Assembly (NCBI GenBank): GCA_037200885.1
Contig: JBBCIN010000002.1
Span: 744,001-808,000 of the forward strand
Length of the DNA stretch: 64,000 nucleotides
Origin: PMG-095 sp037200885
GTDB taxonomy: Bacteria; Myxococcota_A; Polyangia; Polyangiales; Polyangiaceae
Direction: 5' to 3'
Part shown: piece after piece, positions 1 through 8,198 of the stretch
Layout of the letters: every line of letters begins with the position of its first letter
How positions within the stretch are numbered: the stretch's first letter is position 1
Position numbers and translations under genes: made by a program
The notes under the pieces: model-generated
What the model was told of the DNA's origin: nothing
Seen by the model: only the letters and a program-made list of their open reading frames with translations
Database searches by the model: none

Positions 1-1
1 G

Positions 2-889
2 CACCACGAACCGCGCGACTTCGGGGCACTGTACGGCGAATACCCTGCCCTCGCCAAGAAGTACGTCATCGGCTACTGCGTTTGGGAATCGGACGAGCTA
101 CCCGAAGCTTACAAAAGGTCCATCTCGCACCTGCAAGAGGTTTGGACTTGTTCGCGCTATAGCCAGCGCGCGTTTGCTAAGTACCACCCGAACGTGCACT
201 TTATCCCTCACGTCATCGAGCGGGACACTCGGTTTTCACCGCAAGATCTCGACTTCATCAAGCAAAGCATCGGCCACGACCCAGCGTGCACCTACTTTCT
301 CACGACCGCCCTCCGGGCAGTGTTGCGGAAGAACGTGGGCACCCTGGTCAATGCATTTCAGGCCGTTCACCCGCGGATGCCCACCGCCAAGCTGATCGTC
401 AAGACGAGCTACATCGAGAAACAGTCCTGGAACGCAAGTCCGGACATCATCAGCCTCCCCGATCGCATGAGCGGGGCTCAGCTCAACGCGCTTTACTCTC
501 TAGCCACCGCGTACGTGAGCGCTCACCATGCCGAAGGCTGGGGCCTCACCTTGTCGGATGCGATGATTTTCGGAAAGCCAGTGATCGCAACAGGCTATTC
601 CGGCAACCTCGAATACATGAACGAGAGCAATTCTCTGCTCGTTGACTACGTGGAAGAGAATATCCGACCTGAAGACTGCACTGACCTATTCCACACTGGG
701 ATGAAGTGGGCGTATCCGAATGAGAATGATCTGCAAAACAAGCTGTTAGTGGTACACCGGGAGCGCCACAGTGATTTTCTTTTGGAGAAAGTCCGAAAAG
801 CGATGACGGAGATCGCCAGCTTCGACCGGGCGTCGGTCATGGAATTGATCCGTCACCGACTCGATGACATCGCCGCTTCCTGCTTGTGA
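2..889 (+). CDS. Glycosyltransferase, GT4/GT1 fold (5'-truncated by window edge)
   Basis: The reading frame is open from the left edge, so the N-terminus lies outside the window; about 295 residues are visible. The C-terminal half has the nucleotide-sugar-binding lobe of GT-B enzymes: LSLATAYVS-like lead-in, then SAHHAEGWGLTLSDAM (the E-x7-E type region), then GKPVIATGYSGNLEYM. This is the usual signature of GT4/GT1 glycosyltransferases that build cell-surface glycans. No signal peptide or membrane segment is seen. A second, unrelated glycosyltransferase follows about 55 bp downstream on the same strand, so both may serve one surface-polysaccharide pathway. Substrate cannot be told from the sequence. 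Confidence 0.8.
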   Translation, partial: HHEPRDFGALYGEYPALAKKYVIGYCVWESDELPEAYKRSISHLQEVWTCSRYSQRAFAKYHPNVHFIPHVIERDTRFSPQDLDFIKQSIGHDPACTYFLTTALRAVLRKNVGTLVNAFQAVHPRMPTAKLIVKTSYIEKQSWNASPDIISLPDRMSGAQLNALYSLATAYVSAHHAEGWGLTLSDAMIFGKPVIATGYSGNLEYMNESNSLLVDYVEENIRPEDCTDLFHTGMKWAYPNENDLQNKLLVVHRERHSDFLLEKVRKAMTEIASFDRASVMELIRHRLDDIAASCL

Positions 890-943
890 GTCGTTGCTTT
901 CAGCTTGCGAAACGGGTTCCGCCGCTATTATCATCGCGCCGAC

Positions 944-1594
944 ATGAGGGCTCCTAGCGCGCCCACCATCAGCTACGCCGTTACCGTCTTCGACGAGCTG
1001 GAAGAGGTGCGGAGGCTCGTGCCGATCTTGCGGAAACATCTGGGCGCGGGCGACGAGATCGTCATCCAATATGACATGCCCAAGGCAACGCCCGCGGTGC
1101 TGGATTATCTGGGCGGCCTGGGCGATGCCGTCATCGTGCCCTTTGCCTTGGATGACGACTTCGCCTCGTTCAAGAACAACCTCAAGGCCCATTGCCGGGG
1201 CGACTACATCTTCCAGATCGATGCCGACGAATATCCCACTGACGCCCTGATGACGCAGTTGCGTGCGTTGCTCGCCGCCAATCCGGCAGTGGATGTCCTG
1301 CTCGTGCCGCGCGTCAACACCGTGCGCGGCCTCACACCTGAGCACGTGCGAAACTGGAACTGGCACGTTAGCCCGCAGGGATGGGTGAACTTCCCGGATC
1401 CTCAGACTCGCATCTGGAAGAACAGCAATAGCATCTCCTGGCAGAACCGGGTGCACGACAAGCCGGTGGGCGGAAACATGCACGCGCATTTGCCCTTCAG
1501 GCCGGAGCTCAGCCTGATACATGCCAAGGACATCGCGCGGCAGGAGCGCCAAAATCGCTACTACGAGACGCTGGCCAGCCTAGCACGACCGTAA
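944..1594 (+). CDS. GT2-like glycosyltransferase, copy A
   Basis: A 216-residue protein beginning TISYAVTVFDELEE, with a DxD-type metal/nucleotide-sugar motif (FQIDADEYP, about residue 95) and conserved W/N-rich stretches (NWNWH, QGWVNFPDP). It resembles small family-2 glycosyltransferases. I chose the ATG at 944 because the homology to the second copy at 39351 starts just after it; a start at 905 is possible but adds 13 unconserved residues. The two copies look about three-quarters identical by eye with one single-residue indel, and the bases just upstream of both ATGs (around a CTATYATC string) are also similar. No membrane segment. Substrate unknown. Confidence 0.75.
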   Translation: MRAPSAPTISYAVTVFDELEEVRRLVPILRKHLGAGDEIVIQYDMPKATPAVLDYLGGLGDAVIVPFALDDDFASFKNNLKAHCRGDYIFQIDADEYPTDALMTQLRALLAANPAVDVLLVPRVNTVRGLTPEHVRNWNWHVSPQGWVNFPDPQTRIWKNSNSISWQNRVHDKPVGGNMHAHLPFRPELSLIHAKDIARQERQNRYYETLASLARP

Positions 1595-1755
1595 CCTACT
1601 GATGCACTTGGCGCACTCCGTACCCGACGGCTAACGAGAAGTCCGCTAGTGGGCATGCCCAATCGCGCAAACTTCGGTCGCTATTGGCACTCGCTCGATG
1701 CGCGAACAAATTCATCGCGAGTCGCTTGGTGGGTTTACGGCGTTTGCCGCAAACC

Positions 1756-1785
1756 CGACTACGGAAGGAACTGCTTCCGTAGTCG
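1756..1785. terminator. Hairpin between convergent genes
   Basis: Perfect 12-bp arms CGACTACGGAAG and CTTCCGTAGTCG enclose a 6-nt loop. It lies between the glycosyltransferase (ends 1594, +) and the Cys-repeat lipoprotein (ends 1821, -), where a bidirectional terminator would be expected. Neither flank has a strong T-run, so intrinsic termination is only inferred. Confidence 0.5.
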
Positions 1786-1820
1786 TAATCGCCAGTGACC
1801 TTCACTCACATCATTTAAAT

Positions 1821-2282
1821 TTAACGACACCCGCCGGGATCTTCGCAGGTCGGGTCGGCGCAACTGTAGCCTTCCTTGCAAACCGTGGTCATGTGGCCTT
1901 GGCTGCAGTCGGTGTAACAAAGATCCAAGTTTTCATCGCAACCCCAGTTATCTGGACAATCGCTATCCTGGGTGCATGGCGTTTGGATCGGTTCCCGCGG
2001 ATCCCTCTCGTCCTCTGGCACACAGATGTCGCAAGCGTCGCAGCTGTAGCCTTCTTTGCAAACGGCGCTGATGTGACCTTGGCTACAGTCAGTATAGCAC
2101 ATATCGAGGTTTTGATCGCAACGGAACCCTCCCGGACATTCAGAATCGTCGGAACAGGAGGTGAGTGCTTGACTGGAAACATTGGGTGATTCCTTTTGAG
2201 CATCACCCACCTGACTGGAGCAACCCACTGCGAACAACAACAGACCAATGACGCTTTTCGCCACTTTTTTAATCGTGCTCAT
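1821..2282 (-). CDS. Cys-rich repeat lipoprotein
   Basis: A 153-residue secreted protein. The N-terminus MSTIKKVAKSVIGLLLFAVG-C is a signal peptide ending in a lipobox-like AVGC, so it is probably lipidated. The mature part has two copies of a roughly 45-residue Cys module of the form C-x2-DSxCP-x2-xxCDxNLDxCYTDCSQGH-x3-VCKEGYSC, at about residues 43-88 and 102-147. Eight cysteines per module suggest disulphide-bonded domains at the cell surface. I do not recognise a named family; these modules resemble the Cys repeats common in myxobacterial secreted proteins. A perfect AT-rich palindrome lies about 110 bp upstream of the start. Confidence 0.75.
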   Translation of the reverse strand: MSTIKKVAKSVIGLLLFAVGCSSQVGDAQKESPNVSSQALTSCSDDSECPGGFRCDQNLDMCYTDCSQGHISAVCKEGYSCDACDICVPEDERDPREPIQTPCTQDSDCPDNWGCDENLDLCYTDCSQGHMTTVCKEGYSCADPTCEDPGGCR

Positions 2283-2391
2283 TTCGAGTTCCTTTGTGCC
2301 GACTGAGTACCTGACATTGAATAGCTGACGTGCCGGCGCTCGCCGCCACCTATCAATGGCAAACTGGCCATTGCGCTGAGTAGCGTAACAT

Positions 2392-2423
2392 ACCTTAAGA
2401 GTTATTTAAATAACTCTTAAGGT
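2392..2423. repeat. Perfect 32-bp AT-rich palindrome
   Basis: The half ACCTTAAGAGTTATTT is followed directly by its exact reverse complement, with no spacer. It is strikingly AT-rich for this genome. It sits in a 531-bp stretch (2283-2813) with no convincing gene, about 110 bp upstream of the Cys-repeat lipoprotein. It could be an operator for a dimeric regulator or a hairpin in the 5' leader. No T-run follows it in either direction. Confidence 0.8.
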
Positions 2424-2813
2424 CGACCTGACGAATTTCATCACACATGCAGTGTCGGAAACCGTCAGTGCGGGCGACTCGCGAGCGAAGTCTATAGTAC
2501 TCATATCAACGTTTCACATGACGCTTACCGCCTCTGAGTTGAGATCGTCGCGCGGTTTCCGCTAGCACCCTACAGAACGGCAGACATGGACCACCCAGTC
2601 CCTGAATCACCACGGCGAGGGAACGCATTTGCCACCAGATTCGACGCCTCGGATCAGCTGACGTTCGCGAACTCCAGGCGTATGCACCGCCACGGTTTGC
2701 CCCAACGCTGACTGCCACTGGCTGCGAAAAATAGAAGAAGACGGGGATGCCAGTGACGGCTGAAGCCGGCTCGCTCGAACCGGGCTGGGGGCTCGAAATC
2801 GACGCCGGTGCCC
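2424..2813. other. Non-coding stretch, nothing recognised
   Basis: Between the palindrome and the end of the SDR gene I see no convincing gene. One open frame on the minus strand (2506-2853) overlaps the SDR 3' end and has no recognisable features. Confidence 0.4.
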
Positions 2814-3572
2814 TCAGCGCCCAGACAGAAACGGCACGCGCTGAAACAGCCACTCGGGCGTGTTCTTGATGATTGGCATCGCGGCGCGCCAGAAAGAGGG
2901 CACGTAGGCCTCGGGGGCGCCCGTATCCAACGCGTGCAGGATCGAGCGCGCCACTGGCTTCACCCTGCCGAACAGGGGGTGCTTCTTGTGGTCACGGGTC
3001 ATCGGCGTATCGACGGGGCCGAGCTTGATCGTCGTGACGCTGACTCCGGAAGCGTACAGGCGTGTGCATAGGCCCTGTAGGTACGTGTTCAATGCACCCT
3101 TGGCGGCGCCGTAGGTGTAGTTGCGCGGGCGGCCGCGCTCGCCCGCGACCGATGTGATCACGCCGATCGTACCGGCTTTGGCACGCTCCAGGTGATTGGC
3201 GAGCGGAATCAGCAGCGATACGACGCTGCTGAAGTTGACTCGTAAGATCTTTTCGGCGTCCGCGAAATTCTGTTCACTCGCCAGCTGATCGCCAATGTCG
3301 CCGTGCGCGATCAATACGCAATCCACCCGACCAAGCGTGCGAACTGCGGTCTCCACGCAGGCTTCGTTTTGCTCGAGCTCGGCGAAATCGGCTGTCTGCG
3401 TGGTCACTCGAGTGCGAGCACAGCGGCGCGCGACATCCGCGAGCTTTTCCGGGTTGCGCCCGACGAGGTGCAAGCGATCACCGCGCTCGGCGTACAGCAC
3501 GGCGACTTCAGCGGCCACTGCGGACGTCGCGCCGAAGATCAGGACGTGCCGAGTGCCTGCCGCGGATTGCAT
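2814..3572 (-). CDS. Short-chain dehydrogenase/reductase (DprE2-like)
   Basis: A 252-residue SDR of normal length. The N-terminal Rossmann motif is FGATSAVAAEVA (residues 13-24), a variant of TGxxxGxG with Ala in the later Gly positions, as seen in the DprE2/decaprenyl-phosphoryl-ribose 2-epimerase branch. The catalytic set is Ser141 (ITSVAG), Tyr154 and Lys158 (YGAAK). The C-terminal 35 residues are hydrophobic and basic, which could give membrane association. The start ATG overlaps the stop of the upstream SDR by one base (TGATG), so the two are translationally coupled. A sugar-lipid role is inferred from family resemblance only; no DprE1-type oxidase is next to it. Confidence 0.8.
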   Translation of the reverse strand: MQSAAGTRHVLIFGATSAVAAEVAVLYAERGDRLHLVGRNPEKLADVARRCARTRVTTQTADFAELEQNEACVETAVRTLGRVDCVLIAHGDIGDQLASEQNFADAEKILRVNFSSVVSLLIPLANHLERAKAGTIGVITSVAGERGRPRNYTYGAAKGALNTYLQGLCTRLYASGVSVTTIKLGPVDTPMTRDHKKHPLFGRVKPVARSILHALDTGAPEAYVPSFWRAAMPIIKNTPEWLFQRVPFLSGR

Positions 3573-4312
3573 CAGAAGCCGATCTTACGCATGACGAAGC
3601 GGGGCAGGCAGCGAATTACGAGCATCACCAGGGCCCACATCCCAGGCGTGTATAGCACGGGCTTTTTCTTGTCCATGGCGCGCACGACGTCGCGGGCGAC
3701 TTGATCCGGTTCACCTGCGAACGGCGGTGGCTTGAGCCCCGCGGTCATGCCGGTCTTCACGAAGCCCGGCTTCACGCACAGCACGTTCAAACCAGCCTCG
3801 TGATATTTGTGATCGAGCGCCTCGAGGTACACCGACAGGCCTGCTTTGGCGGAGCCGTAGATGGCCACTGGCTTTCGTCCGCGATCGCCAGCGACCGACG
3901 AAAATACGGTCAGCTGCCCGCCGCCACGTGCGAGCAGCCGTTTGCGCACGTGTTCGCAAAACACCAGCGTGTGCGCGTAGTCCAACGTCACGAGCTTGCG
4001 CGTCAGCTCGATATCCGCCTCCAGCGCCTCTTGGGAAGCGAACATCGCGGCGGTCACCACCACCGTATCGAAGTTGCCGAGAGTCGCATCCGCGGCGTCG
4101 AGTGCGGCGGCGAAGCCTTCAGGTGCGGCCAGATCGCAGATGGCGTAGCCGATCTGCGCTCCGGCAGGATGGTGCGCTTTCAAATCAGCGGCGCTGCGCT
4201 CGAGCTCCGCTTGCTCATTGCCCAGCAAGAAGACCGTGTCTCCGCGCTCCACCAGGCGCCGAGCGATGGCGCGCCCCATCCCGCTCGTACCGCCAAAAAC
4301 GATTGCTTTCAT
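3572..4312 (-). CDS. Short-chain dehydrogenase/reductase
   Basis: A 246-residue SDR with a canonical cofactor motif GGTSGMGRAIA near the N-terminus, a Ser-containing FSSVAG and the YGSAK catalytic pair. It is a paralogue of the downstream SDR: same order of motifs, same hydrophobic C-terminus (ALVMLVIRCLPRF). It is the first gene of a two-gene operon and its stop codon shares a base with the next start. Together the pair may do sequential or heteromeric steps on one lipid-linked or sugar substrate; the substrate is not visible from the sequence. Confidence 0.8.
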   Translation of the reverse strand: MKAIVFGGTSGMGRAIARRLVERGDTVFLLGNEQAELERSAADLKAHHPAGAQIGYAICDLAAPEGFAAALDAADATLGNFDTVVVTAAMFASQEALEADIELTRKLVTLDYAHTLVFCEHVRKRLLARGGGQLTVFSSVAGDRGRKPVAIYGSAKAGLSVYLEALDHKYHEAGLNVLCVKPGFVKTGMTAGLKPPPFAGEPDQVARDVVRAMDKKKPVLYTPGMWALVMLVIRCLPRFVMRKIGF

Positions 4313-4414
4313 CCCTCGTCACCACCTAGTTCACGCAGCGCAATCATCCGGCTAAACATGCGGGAAGCTATTCCGGAACATCCCGCCCAGCAAGCCGTCA
4401 ATTTGGCGCGAGGA

Positions 4415-5485
4415 TCAGTTCGCGAGCCGCACGGCTGGCGTCCACGCGCGCTTGCCGTCCGGAAGTTCGACCCGGGCGCGAACGTATCCCTCGTCACCGC
4501 GCAAGACGTAGACCGCGGGGCCGCTGGTCAACGGACTGTGACGCGCGAGCTCACGGCCACCCATGCCGATGAAGACCACGCTCGCACGCGCCTGAACGGG
4601 CTCGACCTCGTACTCTCGATCACGCACCGCAATGCGCCTGAGCTCGATCCCGGTCGACGCATACAGCTGTCCCTGAGCCATGGCCGAGCAGATCGCCACG
4701 CTGTCGGTCACGTCGCCAAAGGTGGAAATCCAGGCCCGACCCGGCGTGGCCGGCGGATCACTCGAGACGTCGATGTGATGTTCGTCGTCGACGCCGACAC
4801 CCATGAAGTCAGCGCCCGCTCCGAGCGCAATATCCCAGAGCGCTTCGTGCGACGGATGGTCCGCATCGCCAGCGGAGTGCACGTACGGGTGGCCGCTGGC
4901 GATTTCGAGCAGTGAAGCATCTCGAGCATCCGTGACATCGGCCGCCGAAAGTGCCCAGTCGAAGTTCGGATGGTTCACCAGCGCAACGCCGCCTTGCTGG
5001 CGCACTGCGCTGATGCCATTCGAGAGCGCGGCGGCCGCGCTGCCAAAGTTCCCGCCCGGGATGCGGGTCTTGGTGCAAAGCGCGTTGACGTGCACTTGGC
5101 GTCCCCTGCCCGTCATGGTGATCTCTTCACCCGAGATCAGCACGAAGCCCGGCTCCTGCAGGGAGGCGTAGCGCGCCGGTCGCGACAGCTGGTTGTGATC
5201 GGTCAGGGCCAGGAACTGATAGCCGTGACTGCGATACCAGGCGATGGTCTGCTCGGGGCTGCTCCCGCCGTCACTGAGGGTCGTATGCGTATGTACATTT
5301 CCCTTTTGGAAGTGCGTGACATCGAACGTTCGAATGAAACGCGGTTGCACCGAAGCATTGACGGCTGGCAGGGGGCCGCGAAAGGATCGCGGAGCGACTT
5401 CCGCACCGAAGCCCAGGCCGCTGAGCAGACCCAGCGCGCCAACCACTGTCATGGTGATTCCCCGGCGATGCGTGGCGAGTGACAT
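4415..5485 (-). CDS. PHP-domain metal-dependent hydrolase (CehA/McbA-like), exported
   Basis: A 356-residue protein with an N-terminal Arg/hydrophobic signal (THRRGITMTVVGALGLLSGLG) and PHP metal-binding motifs: NVHTHTTLSDG (about residue 60), LTDHN (about 95) and later HPNFDW and GVDDEHH. PHP proteins of the CehA/McbA type hydrolyse phosphoesters or related bonds with bound metals. The signal peptide suggests action outside the cytoplasm. I took the ATG at 5485; an ATG at 5452 with a GGGGA just upstream and an ATG at 5521 are alternatives. It lies downstream of the collagen-like gene on the same strand, separated by a terminator-like hairpin. Confidence 0.75.
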   Translation of the reverse strand: MSLATHRRGITMTVVGALGLLSGLGFGAEVAPRSFRGPLPAVNASVQPRFIRTFDVTHFQKGNVHTHTTLSDGGSSPEQTIAWYRSHGYQFLALTDHNQLSRPARYASLQEPGFVLISGEEITMTGRGRQVHVNALCTKTRIPGGNFGSAAAALSNGISAVRQQGGVALVNHPNFDWALSAADVTDARDASLLEIASGHPYVHSAGDADHPSHEALWDIALGAGADFMGVGVDDEHHIDVSSDPPATPGRAWISTFGDVTDSVAICSAMAQGQLYASTGIELRRIAVRDREYEVEPVQARASVVFIGMGGRELARHSPLTSGPAVYVLRGDEGYVRARVELPDGKRAWTPAVRLAN

Positions 5486-5556
5486 GTTCTTCGAGCAGCC
5501 AAGTACGGCCACCCTACCCATCCACTATAGCGCGCACCGGCAGCTGCCAAAACCGG

Positions 5557-5582
5557 CTGCCGCGTTGCCCCGAACGCGGCAG
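5557..5582 (-). terminator. Terminator-like hairpin after collagen-like gene
   Basis: Arms CTGCCGCGTT and AACGCGGCAG (10 bp, perfect) with a 6-nt loop. Read on the minus strand the hairpin lies 34 bp past the collagen-like gene's stop and is followed by CCGGTTTTGG, a short T-tract, as expected for an intrinsic terminator. Confidence 0.55.
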
Positions 5583-5615
5583 GCAGGAGCGCGGCAGCCC
5601 GGATGGAACTCGCGG

Positions 5616-7145
5616 TTAGTGCTGGAAAGTGCGCAGGATGTGGCTGGCTGTAGGCTCCTGATTCAACACGGCGAGCGCGGGCCCAGTGGCGGCGTTGACT
5701 AGGCTGAAGCTGCCGGGAAGCACGGCGTCGAATGACGGCAAAGCGTCATCCGGCGCCAAAAAGACGCGCAGGGCGCTGCCTTGGCGCACCGCCAAAAGCA
5801 CGCTGTTCGCCTTCCCCGCCAGGCTGAGGTCGCTGACGGCGCCGCTCACGTGGCTGGCAATCGTCTCCCACTGCGCATCGCTCGCAAAGCCGGTTCGTTG
5901 GACCGTCAAGACCCCGGTACTGGAGATGCTGGCGAGGTACAGCTTGCTGCCATCCCACGCGATGCTGAGGTGTACCGCGTCATCGACTTGCCCGATCAGC
6001 GGAAAGTCGCTGACTTGCGTCACGCTCTGCGGCGTGCTGCTGGCCCGCAAGTAGGCCTTTCCTGCTCGTACGTAGGCGGCGACGAGCCGCTCGCCCGCCG
6101 GCAACAACGTCGGATCGGTGACGGTGGTAGCGTCGGCCTCGAGCGTCGCCAAGTTGGTCCAGAGGTTGTTCAGGTTGCCGAACTTGTCGATCGGAAACGT
6201 GGACAGCGTGAGGCCCACCGTCTTCTGGGCGATCAGAGCAAACAGTTGCCCACCGAGGAAACCGACGCTGTGCGATTTACGCGTCGTGAACGCCGGCGTC
6301 AGCGCATAGGTCCCGGTTTGGCCGCTCTTCACGACCGACACGAGTCCACCGAAACTCGGATAGGTCGTTGTGTAGTACGACTGCCCCGCGCTGAAAGAGA
6401 GCTCCGAATATTGGTACGTCTGCGGCGTGAGGCGCCCTTCGTACGGTTGCCAGGTTTTGCCGAGCTCCCCGCCCAATTTGTAGATGCCGAAGACCCCCGT
6501 GCCGGTGTACACGCCGCCCCCATCCCAAAGAACGCCCCCGGCGCTGATCAGCTTCTGACGATAGGCATCGTCTTTGAACATGAAGCCGAGCCGCGCGCTG
6601 CCGTCTTGATCATTGGTCGCCAGAGCAAAACTGTAGGCATTCGTGACCGTGGGCAACGCAGCGAGCTCGTCCCAAGCGACCGTGGCGTTGCACAGAAATT
6701 GCGTTTGCAGCGGGGTTACTTCGTCGCTCGAGAGCGCGCCATCGCTGTTCAGGTCGATGCCCGACTCGACGCGGATGCCAGCGAACGCGCAATGTTCGCC
6801 CGCGAGTTCGTGACTCGATTTGACGAGCGCGTTCTTGCCGACAGGCCCTGGCAATCCATTCGCGCCATTCGCGCCGTCGGTGCCATCAACACCATCCATG
6901 CCGTTGGCTCCGTCCTTGCCGTCAGTGCCGTTGACGCCGTTGGCGCCGTCCTTGCCATCGACGCCGTCCTTGCCATCGACGCCGTCCTTGCCGTCGACGC
7001 CTGTCGCGGACGAACCGGCATCGCCGACGGGGCCCACGGGGCCGTCGAGCTGCCGATCAGCTTCCTTACCGTCCGTGCCGCCGCATCCGACCAGTGCGAC
7101 CAGTGAAATACAGCCCAGCGCAAATACCCTGAAAAAATGACGCAT
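5616..7145 (-). CDS. Lipoprotein with collagen-like Gly-x-y repeats
   Basis: A 509-residue secreted protein. Signal peptide MRHFFRVFALGCISLVALVG ends in the lipobox LVGC. Residues about 35-105 are Gly-x-y triplets (GKDGVDGKDG, GANGVNGTDG, GLPGPVG), encoded by near-exact 18-bp DNA repeats at about 6840-7020. Next comes an EF-hand/dockerin-like loop (DLNSDGALSSDE) common in myxobacterial proteins, then about 350 residues that look like a beta-propeller or lectin-like fold with no clear family. The ATG at 7145 is preferred over 7247 because it starts the signal peptide and follows GAAGAGG. Probably a surface-anchored stalk with a binding head; function unknown. Confidence 0.75.
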   Translation of the reverse strand: MRHFFRVFALGCISLVALVGCGGTDGKEADRQLDGPVGPVGDAGSSATGVDGKDGVDGKDGVDGKDGANGVNGTDGKDGANGMDGVDGTDGANGANGLPGPVGKNALVKSSHELAGEHCAFAGIRVESGIDLNSDGALSSDEVTPLQTQFLCNATVAWDELAALPTVTNAYSFALATNDQDGSARLGFMFKDDAYRQKLISAGGVLWDGGGVYTGTGVFGIYKLGGELGKTWQPYEGRLTPQTYQYSELSFSAGQSYYTTTYPSFGGLVSVVKSGQTGTYALTPAFTTRKSHSVGFLGGQLFALIAQKTVGLTLSTFPIDKFGNLNNLWTNLATLEADATTVTDPTLLPAGERLVAAYVRAGKAYLRASSTPQSVTQVSDFPLIGQVDDAVHLSIAWDGSKLYLASISSTGVLTVQRTGFASDAQWETIASHVSGAVSDLSLAGKANSVLLAVRQGSALRVFLAPDDALPSFDAVLPGSFSLVNAATGPALAVLNQEPTASHILRTFQH

Positions 7146-7531
7146 CTCGACCTCTTCATCGAGCCACCGAGCGAACGCAGGCGCTAGCAGCGCTGCGCGC
7201 GGACAAAGGACTCGCTGCAGCGCTCGCCTCCCTCGAGAAGAGCGCAACTACGAGCGCCACGCGGGCTGGAGCTCGACCAAGGTCAGGTCTTCGGACTTCG
7301 GGCCTAGCCTACTTTCCACCGCTTCCCAGCCGTTTGCCGGCCAGTGCTTCGAGGTGGATTTCGTTCCCGTTACCGCTGCGGGGCAGTTCCGGAGTTACAC
7401 CGGATTCCCTTGAGTCGGCCCACCGGGGCCGACGACGTTTGGCCAGCGCGGGATACGCTCAGCAGCAAGCCCTGTCAAGGAGAGGCAGGGCGCTCGGCTT
7501 GGCGTGTGATATTCTCGTGAGCGAGCGTGCC
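7146..7531. other. Divergent intergenic region
   Basis: A 386-bp region separating the divergent collagen-like lipoprotein and dioxygenase genes. Both promoters must lie here. I see no strong consensus box. A frame open from 7334 runs into the dioxygenase but its first 66 residues have no homology to that family. Confidence 0.4.
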
Positions 7532-8176
7532 GTGAACCTGACGATCATCCGCAAGCTACTTTCCCCAGAGCTCCTCGCCCAGATCAAGGCGCGCCTCGCC
7601 ACCGCCAAGTGGGTGGATGGCCTGATCACTGCGGGCCCGTCGGCCGCGCGCGTCAAGCGCAACCTCCAGCTCGAGCCGGGGCCGGAGGCCCAAGAGCTCG
7701 GCGAGCTGATCAAAAAGACGCTGCTCGCCAACGACAAGTTTCCTCCGCTCGCGTTGCCCAGGCGGCTCACCCCGCCCATGTTCAGTCGCTATGAGAACGG
7801 CATGGAATACGGGGCGCATACCGACGACGCGGTGCGCAGTCGCGATGGCGTGCGCACTGATCTAGCGGCCACGCTCTTCTTGTCCGAACCCGAAAGCTAC
7901 GACGGCGGCGAGCTCGTCGTGAACAACAACGCGGTCAAACCGGCCGCTGGGGATTTGGTGCTGTACCCAGCCACCACCGTGCATCGCGTCGCGCCCGTCA
8001 CTCGAGGCGTGCGCCTAGCCGCCGTGTTTTGGATCCAAAGCCTGGTCAGGAGCCAAGAGCAACGCGAGCTACTCCTCGCACTGCACGGGGCGATTGCACG
8101 CCTCGGCGATCACCCGGTGACGGTGAGCGTCGAGGCGGTGCAACAAAACCTGCTACGAATGTGGGCGGAGCCGTAG
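7532..8176 (+). CDS. PKHD-type Fe(II)/2-oxoglutarate hydroxylase (PiuC/YbiX family)
   Basis: A 214-residue protein closely matching the PiuC/YbiX pattern: KWVDGLITAG near the N-terminus, VKRNLQL, then the iron-binding HxD (YGAHTDDAVRS), ATLFLSEPESYDGGELVV, AGDLVLYPATTVHRVAPVTRG with the second His, and FWIQSLVR. These are cytosolic Fe(II)/2-oxoglutarate dioxygenases, often linked to iron uptake; the substrate is not established. I chose GTG 7532 because homology begins with LTIIRKLLSPE; GTG 7517 or an ATG at 7334 would add unconserved residues. No iron transporter gene is adjacent. Confidence 0.85.
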   Translation: MNLTIIRKLLSPELLAQIKARLATAKWVDGLITAGPSAARVKRNLQLEPGPEAQELGELIKKTLLANDKFPPLALPRRLTPPMFSRYENGMEYGAHTDDAVRSRDGVRTDLAATLFLSEPESYDGGELVVNNNAVKPAAGDLVLYPATTVHRVAPVTRGVRLAAVFWIQSLVRSQEQRELLLALHGAIARLGDHPVTVSVEAVQQNLLRMWAEP

Positions 8177-8198
8177 CACGGCTCACACTCGAGCCGCT

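Noticed and set aside
2506..2853. Minus-strand frame after the SDR gene
   Set aside because: Overlaps the SDR 3' end, no ribosome-binding site and no recognisable sequence.
3701..4915. Plus-strand frame of 404 codons
   Set aside because: Antisense to an SDR gene and the PHP hydrolase gene, both with clear motifs.
6840..7020. Regular 18-bp repeats resembling a repeat array
   Set aside because: Units are contiguous and in frame with Gly-x-y codons; there are no spacers as in a CRISPR array.
5781..7106. Plus-strand frame of 441 codons
   Set aside because: Antisense to the collagen-like lipoprotein gene; composition is the mirror of its repeats.
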